In this document: piece by piece, positions 1-3,938 of the stretch | How positions within the stretch are numbered: the stretch's first letter is position 1 | Layout of the letters: each line of letters opens with the position of its first letter | Assembly: GCA_964614245.1 (NCBI GenBank) | Contig: CAZTKU010000179.1 | Location: 1 to 5,810 of the forward strand | Length of the DNA stretch: 5,810 nucleotides | Reading direction: 5' to 3' | Origin: VGWB01 sp964614245 | GTDB taxonomy: Bacteria > Bacteroidota > Ignavibacteria > UBA10030 | Program-made: the position numbers and the translations under genes | Notes under the pieces: generated by a model | What the model was told of the DNA's origin: nothing | The model's database searches: none | The model's input: the letters and a program-made list of their open reading frames with translations, nothing else

Positions 1-123
1 AACATTTACGTACTCTTTGGGATGATCAATCGAATGAATGCGAACAGAAGCATTGCAGTAATCGACAATATCAAGATATGGGGTACCACCTACTTCAATT
101 TTATGGAGCGTTGTTTCCAGCAT
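1..123 (-). CDS. 5' end of an unrecognised protein, truncated by the left window edge
   Basis: An open frame begins with ATG at 121-123 on the minus strand and stays open for 41 codons to base 1. A GGAG Shine-Dalgarno core (minus-strand reading of 131-134) lies 7 nt before the ATG, which is why this start is chosen. An in-frame stop lies just upstream at 157-159. The peptide begins MLETTLHKIEVGG and continues through TPYLDIVDYCNASVRI to HPKEYVNV. It has a mixed, globular-looking composition with no signal peptide or membrane segment. I do not recognise a family from this fragment. It follows the integrase-like gene in the same orientation, with about 196 bp between them, so it may have its own promoter. 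The evidence is the open frame plus ribosome binding site only, and a chance ORF of this length cannot be excluded. Confidence 0.5.
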   Translation of the reverse strand, partial: MLETTLHKIEVGGTPYLDIVDYCNASVRIHSIDHPKEYVNV

Positions 124-319
124 ACGATGACTCCGTGTATTGGTTGTTCGGGAGATTCAGCACGCCACATGACTGTTTTCACAAATTTCTATCCGGTGCG
201 TGCCGCATAACCGGTAGAAAAACGAAATCTGTTTGTCTCGCCTATGGATGCTTTCCTTTTTTGCCGATGAGGATCTTTCCATTGTCCGTTCAACATTAAT
301 CTCAAGGATCCGATTTCTG

Positions 320-1090
320 CTATTCTCTTTGAGATTCATCTGGTCCGTTGAATCTCGGAAGACCTTGCGGAACGTGAGTACCCCCATAGTCTGTCCGAGG
401 AAGCCCACATGGATCGAACGAATGAATTCCCGCAAACCCTTCGAATGTTTTCAGCTTCTGAAGTGGCGTCATCCCTCTAAGCCACGGAAGAGAACGATAG
501 TTATTATGAAAGAATAAGAAGCGAGACAATTCTCTGAGCATCTCCTCCTTTGAGGCACAGACATGAGAACCCTCGCAGATGCCGCCGAATGTATGTTTCG
601 AAACGAGCGAGAATAGCACGTCGTCCGCCGGATTTGTGAAGACCGAATGGACAAGGCCGCGCTCACGCATGATGGATGTGAAGTCGCGACCCGAATCGGG
701 ACCTGGAGAGATGTAAAACGGTGCCTGAGCAAGCGATCTGATTTGAGAAATGCCAAACGGGAAGCTCTGCGCTGCAAAATCGACGAAGTCAACCGCCGCC
801 GCCGCCGTCGCCGCAAGATAAACCTGTGCAACCTGCAAATGAGTGTTAAGATCAACCGCCGAGAAGATCACTGGTTCCAGACCGTTCAACCGAATTGAGA
901 GTTTCTTCGTCTGGACGTAGACGAGAAATCCAGGCCGCGGTGCCGCCGCCTCGATCGCTAGAGTTAAGCCGTCAAGATACACTCGGCCTGCGTGAGTAAG
1001 CTCCTTGCAGAGACTTTCAAACCGCTTGGGAATCTGAAATACAGAGGAGCTAAAACCGTCGGTTCCGATATCTCTTGTCATATTGCCCAT
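320..1090 (-). CDS. Degenerate IS481-type integrase-core (DDE/RNase H fold) protein, probably catalytically dead
   Basis: This intact frame of 256 codons shows the landmarks of an IS481/rve integrase core. RPGFLVYVQTKKL (52-64) matches the usual RPGxLVxIDxKKL. SAVDLNTH (77-84) matches the AIDDHSR strand. FPFGISQIR (110-118) and PDSGRDFTS (131-139) follow, then ERGLVHSVFTNP (143-154), and NNYRS...LRGMTPLQKL (196-213) matches the usual YNxxRPHxxLxGxTPxExL. The first catalytic Asp is Gln60. Counting from Pro154, the catalytic Glu of NGKVER is Ser164 (VSKHTF). The second Asp is either lost (SLAQAPF at 119-125 in place of TDNGSEF) or displaced to Asp132. No N-terminal helix-turn-helix is visible, and about 40 residues follow the usual end of the fold. 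ATG at 1090 has AGG directly against it. The second ATG (1081, residue 4) has AAGG about 9 nt upstream and may be the true start. No terminal inverted repeats were found around it. It is either a domesticated, DNA-binding-only relative or a transposase in decay; the absence of stops favours the former weakly. Confidence 0.6.
   Translation of the reverse strand: MGNMTRDIGTDGFSSSVFQIPKRFESLCKELTHAGRVYLDGLTLAIEAAAPRPGFLVYVQTKKLSIRLNGLEPVIFSAVDLNTHLQVAQVYLAATAAAAVDFVDFAAQSFPFGISQIRSLAQAPFYISPGPDSGRDFTSIMRERGLVHSVFTNPADDVLFSLVSKHTFGGICEGSHVCASKEEMLRELSRFLFFHNNYRSLPWLRGMTPLQKLKTFEGFAGIHSFDPCGLPRTDYGGTHVPQGLPRFNGPDESQRE
793..814. repeat. Short GCC/CGG trinucleotide run inside the integrase-like gene
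   Basis: The plus strand reads CCG repeats with one GTC interruption. On the coding (minus) strand this gives GGC/GCG-type codons for an alanine-rich tract (AATAAAAV, about residues 93-100). It also creates long arginine-rich open frames on other frames, which are shadows. The repeat unit is a whole codon, so length change would alter the alanine count without a frameshift. Confidence 0.6.
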
Positions 1091-1141
1091 CCTTAGTCGA
1101 CTATTTGGTGAGGATCTTCTTCTTGAGCTCTACTTGCCCAC

Positions 1142-1348
1142 TCAAGCGGTTTGTTCTAGCAGCGGACTCTGCCAGGCCTCTGTACGGAAGCAAGAATAGA
1201 ACAGGCCTAGCAGCTGAACGTACCTCTGCCATTCCCATGTCTCTTTGCTGAATACGAATGACTGATCGCCAAAAAGCTTGGCTTTCAGGTCTTTGTACTC
1301 GACCATCAAGGTCTGCGGTTTCTCGGTATATCGTCTCATGGTTTTCAT
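1142..1348 (-). CDS. Small hypothetical protein (68 aa)
   Basis: The frame starts at ATG 1346-1348 with a GGAAAGGG purine tract about 7 nt upstream, and ends in TGA at 1142-1144. The peptide begins MKTMRRYTEKPQTLMVEYKD and continues with KAKLFGDQSFVFSKETWEW. Its first half is charged and plausible. The second half (WQRYVQLLGL... WQSPLLEQTA) is an imperfect internal duplication. I recognise no family. It lies 30 bp after the secreted-protein gene and 51 bp before the integrase-like gene, in the same orientation, so it could be co-transcribed with either. A second minus-strand frame across the same bases is also open from about 1365 to a TAG near 1091, ending QVELKKKILTK, but it has no good early start. 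Which frame, if either, is translated is uncertain. Confidence 0.35.
   Translation of the reverse strand: MKTMRRYTEKPQTLMVEYKDLKAKLFGDQSFVFSKETWEWQRYVQLLGLFYSCFRTEAWQSPLLEQTA
1156..1231. repeat. Imperfect tandem duplication with a 57-bp period
   Basis: On the minus strand the pair TGGCAGAG...GCTGCTAG occurs twice. One copy lies at 1224-1231 and 1207-1214, separated by 9 nt. The other lies at 1167-1174 and 1156-1163, separated by 3 nt. All four 8-mers are exact, and the copies differ by a 6-bp indel. The first elements are 57 bp apart, a multiple of three, so both copies fall in the same frame of the small ORF (WQRYVQLL and WQSPLL). Confidence 0.55.
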
Positions 1349-1378
1349 GTGTGTGCCCTTTCCACTAGATAGCCCGAA

Positions 1379-2019
1379 CTACTTCATCAGTAACAGTTTC
1401 TTGGTTGCCACTTCATCGCTAACCTTCAACCGGGCAATGTACATGCCTGATGGAAGCACCGCGCCTTCGTCATCGACAGCATTCCACTTNNNNNNNNNNN
1501 NNNNNNNNNNNNNNNNNNNNNNNNNNNNNNNNNNNNNNNNNNNNNNNNNNNNNNNNNNNNNNNNNNNNNNNNNNNNNNNNNNNNNNNNNTTGCATCAGCA
1601 TTGCAGATCACTACGTTGGTCAAGAAGACGCGAGCGCTGTCGGCTGAGCTGCCAGAAGCAGGCTCGAAAGAAACCTTCCCAATTACACCCTGGCCTGCCG
1701 AAAGAGACGCCCGAAACGGCGCAAGCAGCACAACGTTGAGTGTCGAGCCATCCTTCAGATACCGATAGATTGCCAGCCCGGCCCCAAACGTTCGCTCTGT
1801 GCCTTCAAACGCCTGCAGCGCAATACCTCCGCGAGCGTTGATCGAGAACTGGAACCCTGCGATGGGGTCCGTGTTTGCGAGCTCGACGAGAATCACATTG
1901 TCCGATATCTTCTTTAAGCTGAATCTGTTTTCGGCGAGCAGGTGATTCGTGGCTAAGAGGGCAATGATCAAAGCAAGGCCTGCCTTCCTGCGAATTCTTT
2001 GTATTGAGTTTGCGAACAT
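1379..2019 (-). CDS. Secreted protein with cohesin-like domain and type IX sorting signal, interrupted by an assembly gap
   Basis: The N-terminal part (2019-1591, 143 residues) starts with ATG preceded by AAGGAG at 6 nt. It carries a signal peptide: basic MFANSIQRIRRK, a hydrophobic core ALIIALLA, and likely cleavage near LLA-E (29-30). Residues about 40-140 look like a cohesin/CBM2-CBM3-type beta-sandwich: VILVELANTDPIAGFQFSI, then LNVVLLAP, SAGQGVIGKVSFEP and VFLTNVVICNADA. The C-terminal 36 residues (1489-1382, stop TAG 1379-1381) are a textbook type IX (Por) sorting tail: W-N-A-V-D, PSGMYIARL, then TKKLLLMK. Such proteins pass the inner membrane by Sec and the outer membrane by T9SS, to be released or anchored at the surface. 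The two ends are in different frames over 100 N. A single intact gene needs a true gap length of 2 modulo 3. The missing part probably holds the rest of the linker and the front of the sorting domain. The ligand is unknown. Two genes sharing the gap is a less likely reading. Confidence 0.8.
1490..1589. other. Scaffold gap, 100 N
   Basis: Exactly 100 consecutive N is the conventional placeholder for a gap of unknown size. It lies inside the secreted-protein gene. The nominal 100 bases break the frame between the gene's two halves, so the true length is unlikely to be 100. Predicted ORFs running through it on either strand are artefacts where they cross the N. Confidence 0.97.
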
Positions 2020-2025
2020 CGTCGT

Positions 2026-2031
2026 CTCCTT
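2026..2031 (-). promoter_or_regulatory. Ribosome binding site AAGGAG for the secreted protein
   Basis: On the minus strand AAGGAG is followed by a 6-nt spacer (ACGACG) and ATG at 2017-2019. This is a near-ideal Shine-Dalgarno match and fixes the start immediately before the signal peptide. Confidence 0.8.
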
Positions 2032-2176
2032 GTCCTGGGTGGGTTGCTGCCCTCATACGTGCACTGCGAATACCGAATATCGCGGCCCGGTTCGCCAGGG
2101 AGGGAAGGCCTGTAACTCAAGGGAGGACAACGAGAAAGGACAAGAGGCGAGGAATCAAGCGGGAGGGTCAGTCGGC

Positions 2177-2195
2177 TAGATACGTGAAATATCTA
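2177..2195. promoter_or_regulatory. Operator-like inverted repeat TAGATA-N7-TATCTA
   Basis: Two perfect 6-bp arms, TAGATA (2177-2182) and TATCTA (2190-2195), flank a 7-base spacer, giving a 19-bp dyad. It stands about 160 bp upstream of the secreted-protein start in an AT-richer patch of an otherwise purine-skewed region. Size and symmetry suit a dimeric DNA-binding protein. It might serve the Fis-type HTH of the upstream regulator, but that is inference. A chance 6-bp dyad is quite possible. Confidence 0.35.
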
Positions 2196-2302
2196 CAATC
2201 CAAGAGTGGAGGATGAGGAGGCTAGGTGAGAAAAGTGGTTGGGAGATGGTAGATCAGACTCCGGATGCTCAGAAGCAGGATCGATTGGTCAACGAAGCCA
2301 GC

Positions 2303-2332
2303 GAAAGAGGGAATCGGACTGCAGAAGTCCGA
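2303..2332 (-). terminator. Hairpin downstream of the response regulator, possible weak terminator
   Basis: On the minus strand TCGGACT (2332-2326), loop TCTGC, and AGTCCGA (2320-2314) form a perfect 7-bp stem, followed by TTCCCTCTTTC. It begins about 62 bp after the regulator's TAG (2395-2397). The tail is pyrimidine-rich but not a clean U run, so termination would be weak if real. A competing 6-bp helix with 2362-2367 is possible. Confidence 0.4.
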
Positions 2333-2394
2333 CATCTGTATAAGCCTAAGCAGGGTGAGAAGTCGGAAGTCCTACAAGAAAGAGGGAGACGCTA

Positions 2395-3774
2395 CTACGG
2401 TGCGGCGAGGTGGTATGCTTGAATCTTGGCATAGAGAGTCTTCACACTGATGCCGAGGATCTTCGCAGCCAAGGGTTTGTTCCAATTTACAGATTCTAGA
2501 ACACCTTCAACATGAGCTTTCTGCATTTCCGCCAACGTAATCGCACTGCCGGCGCGAATTCTCGCCGATGACGCATCTGCGGCGGATTCCAGCATCGACC
2601 TCGCGCGAAGAGGCAGCGCCAAGTCATCGATGCCGATCACATCGTCTTGGCACAGAACGGTAGCTCGCTCAATGACGTTTTCGAGCTCACGTACATTGCC
2701 CGGCCAGTCGTACTTCATCAAGATCTCAAGCGCCTTTTCATCAATCTTCTTGGCCTCCTTTGCTCCAGCATGGCTTTTGAGAAAATGCTCGACGAGCGAT
2801 GGAATATCGTCCTTCCGTTCTCCCAGCGACGGTAACTCCAATGTAATGACGTTCAATCGATACAGCAGATCCTCGCGACATCGCCCTGCCGCCACCTCCT
2901 TGCGCAAGTCTTTGCTGGTGGCAGACAGGAGGCGCACGTCTGACTTGAGATTCTTGTTTCCACCCACACGTCGGAATTCGCCGGATTCCAGAAAACGCAG
3001 CAGCTTGGGTTGAACCGTCAACGGGATCTCGCCGACCTCGTCAAGAAACAGAGTACCGCCGTTGGCTACCTCCACTAATCCTTGCTTTGTCGCTTTCGCA
3101 TCGGTGAAGGCCCCTTTTTCGTGGCCGAAGAGCTCACTTTCGATCAGCGTCTCGGGTATCGAAGAACAATTGAGCGCCATAAAGGGCTGATCCTTCCGGA
3201 GGCTGTTGGTGTGCAGGAAATTGGCCACCAGCTCTTTGCCCGTGCCGCTGGCTCCCTCGATGAGAACCGTGGAATCGGTGGGAGCTGCCCGTGAAGCCAA
3301 ATCCAGCATCTGAAGGAAGGTCCTGTTTTGGCTCACAATATGAGAGGAAAGAGCGCGGCGGGCGAGCTCGGCTTTGTACGCCTTATTCTGAACGAGTAAC
3401 CGCTTCCGTTCAAGTGCCCGTTCAATCAGAAGCAACAGCTCGCTCGAGGAATGCGGCTTTGTGATATAGTGGTACGCTCCCAGGCGCATACACTCGACGG
3501 CGATCTTGATCTCGTTGACGCCTGTGAGCATGATGACCTCCGTCTCCGGGCATAGGTCTTTGGCAAATTTGAGGACCTCGAGGCCATCAACCTTCGGCAT
3601 CTTGACGTCAAGGAGGATCAAATCGAACGGCACGGTTTGGAGGATGCTGATTGCTGCAATACCATCAGCAGCTGTATCGACATAGTATCCATCAAGCTCG
3701 AGCTGTCGTTTCAACGTGTCAAGGAAGGATTCATCATCGTCTACGGCCAGGATAGAGATCGATATTTTCGCCAT
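2395..3774 (-). CDS. NtrC-family sigma-54-dependent response regulator
   Basis: This 459-residue protein has the normal length and order for the NtrC family. It is a cytoplasmic activator that, when phosphorylated, hydrolyses ATP to open sigma-54 promoters. The receiver domain (1-120) shows acidic Asp12-14, phospho-acceptor Asp56 (LILLDVKMP), Thr84 and Lys106 (TKP). The AAA+ domain (about 145-385) has Walker A GASGTGKE (174-181), ESELFGHEKG, the sigma-54 contact loop GAFTDA (221-226), Walker B GGTLFLDEVGE (239-249), sensor I LLSATSKDL, arginine-finger segment REDLLYRLNV, and sensor II WPGNVRELENV. A Fis-type HTH closes it (about 418-456, AAKILGISVKTLYAKIQ). The contact loop departs from the common GAFTGA by Gly to Asp, and Walker A from GESGTGKE by Glu to Ala. 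The start ATG at 3772-3774 has AGG 6 nt upstream. It follows the hybrid kinase, its likely partner, across 164 bp holding a palindromic element. Target genes are not evident. Confidence 0.95.
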   Translation of the reverse strand: MAKISISILAVDDDESFLDTLKRQLELDGYYVDTAADGIAAISILQTVPFDLILLDVKMPKVDGLEVLKFAKDLCPETEVIMLTGVNEIKIAVECMRLGAYHYITKPHSSSELLLLIERALERKRLLVQNKAYKAELARRALSSHIVSQNRTFLQMLDLASRAAPTDSTVLIEGASGTGKELVANFLHTNSLRKDQPFMALNCSSIPETLIESELFGHEKGAFTDAKATKQGLVEVANGGTLFLDEVGEIPLTVQPKLLRFLESGEFRRVGGNKNLKSDVRLLSATSKDLRKEVAAGRCREDLLYRLNVITLELPSLGERKDDIPSLVEHFLKSHAGAKEAKKIDEKALEILMKYDWPGNVRELENVIERATVLCQDDVIGIDDLALPLRARSMLESAADASSARIRAGSAITLAEMQKAHVEGVLESVNWNKPLAAKILGISVKTLYAKIQAYHLAAP

Positions 3775-3822
3775 CGTTCACCTGCAGATGAGTGGTTAGA
3801 ACCCATCTCAAAAACCAATGTC

Positions 3823-3847
3823 ACTCCCGAATGTTTCTGTCGGGAGT
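3823..3847. repeat. Hairpin 1 of the palindromic element
   Basis: ACTCCCGA (3823-3830) and TCGGGAGT (3840-3847) form a perfect 8-bp stem with a 9-nt loop. It is followed by TCCAGA, the near mirror of TCTAGA (3861-3866) before hairpin 2. Confidence 0.8.
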
Positions 3848-3865
3848 CCAGAAACCGCTGTCTAG

Positions 3866-3890
3866 ATTCCCGCTTAAGACGTGCGGGAAT
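3866..3890. repeat. Hairpin 2 of the palindromic element
   Basis: ATTCCCGC (3866-3873) and GCGGGAAT (3883-3890) form a perfect 8-bp stem, again with a 9-nt loop. Its outer arm, CGGGAATGACA, pairs with TGTCACTCCCG of hairpin 1 with one mismatch, so one long cruciform or two short hairpins can form. Confidence 0.8.
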
Positions 3891-3938
3891 GACAATGGTG
3901 ACGAGGATCGTATTTTTGAGATGGCTTGTAGATGATAC

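Larger units (their letters stand above)
2020..2394. other. Gene-free region between the response regulator and the secreted-protein gene
   Basis: These 375 bp hold no convincing coding frame. The plus strand is visibly purine-rich from about 2100 to 2390 (for example GGGAGGACAACGAGAAAGG), so a minus-strand transcript would be rich in C and U. Contents supported by sequence are the hairpin at 2314-2332, the inverted repeat at 2177-2195, and the ribosome binding site at 2026-2031. Open frames on the plus strand here have charged, low-complexity translations, poor ribosome binding sites, and overlap flanking genes. No convincing sigma-54 (TGGCAC-N5-TTGC) or sigma-70 promoter was found by eye. 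Confidence 0.6.
3803..3924. mobile_element. Nested palindromic MITE-like element between kinase and regulator
   Basis: Perfect 12-bp terminal inverted repeats CCATCTCAAAAA (3803-3814) and TTTTTGAGATGG (3913-3924) bound a non-coding core. The core is itself nearly palindromic: CCAATGTCACTCCCG (from 3815) matches the complement of CGGGAATGACAATGG (3884-3898) with two mismatches. It contains two hairpins whose stems carry the (G)TCATTCCCG-type motif. From memory, dispersed elements with TCATTCCCGC/GCGGGAATGA ends occur in many bacterial genomes; no copy number can be checked here. No target-site duplication is obvious next to the repeats. Removing the element leaves about 42 bp between the two genes, consistent with insertion into an operon. 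In the transcript it could fold and affect regulator expression or mRNA stability. Confidence 0.7.

Noticed and set aside
181..215. Possible hairpin CCGGT/ACCGG upstream of the left-edge gene
   Set aside because: Only 5 bp of stem with a 12-nt loop and no T-tract; easily chance.
22..299. Two plus-strand open frames at the left edge
   Set aside because: They overlap each other in different frames and oppose a minus-strand frame that has a good ribosome binding site. No family features are seen.
157..435. Minus-strand open frame of 92 codons overlapping the 3' end of the integrase-like gene
   Set aside because: It overlaps a better-supported frame for 116 bases, has no recognisable motif, and its translation is basic and low in structure. 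It is in frame with the left-edge gene but separated from it by a stop at 157-159.
469..898. Arginine-rich open frames on both strands inside the integrase-like gene
   Set aside because: They are shadows produced by the CCG/GGC repeat at 793-814.
1278..1739. Plus-strand open frames running through the N gap
   Set aside because: They depend on unknown bases and oppose a gene with a signal peptide and sorting tail.
2020..2394. Sigma-54 promoter for the secreted-protein gene (best candidate TGGCGAACCGGGCC near 2083-2097)
   Set aside because: The GG-to-GC spacing is 10 or 13 rather than 12, and the -12 element does not match TTGC. It is not supportable.
2213..2422. Plus-strand open frame of 69 codons in the gene-free region
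   Set aside because: The GGAGG lies directly against the ATG, the translation is a run of charged residues from purine-rich DNA, and it runs into the regulator gene on the opposite strand.
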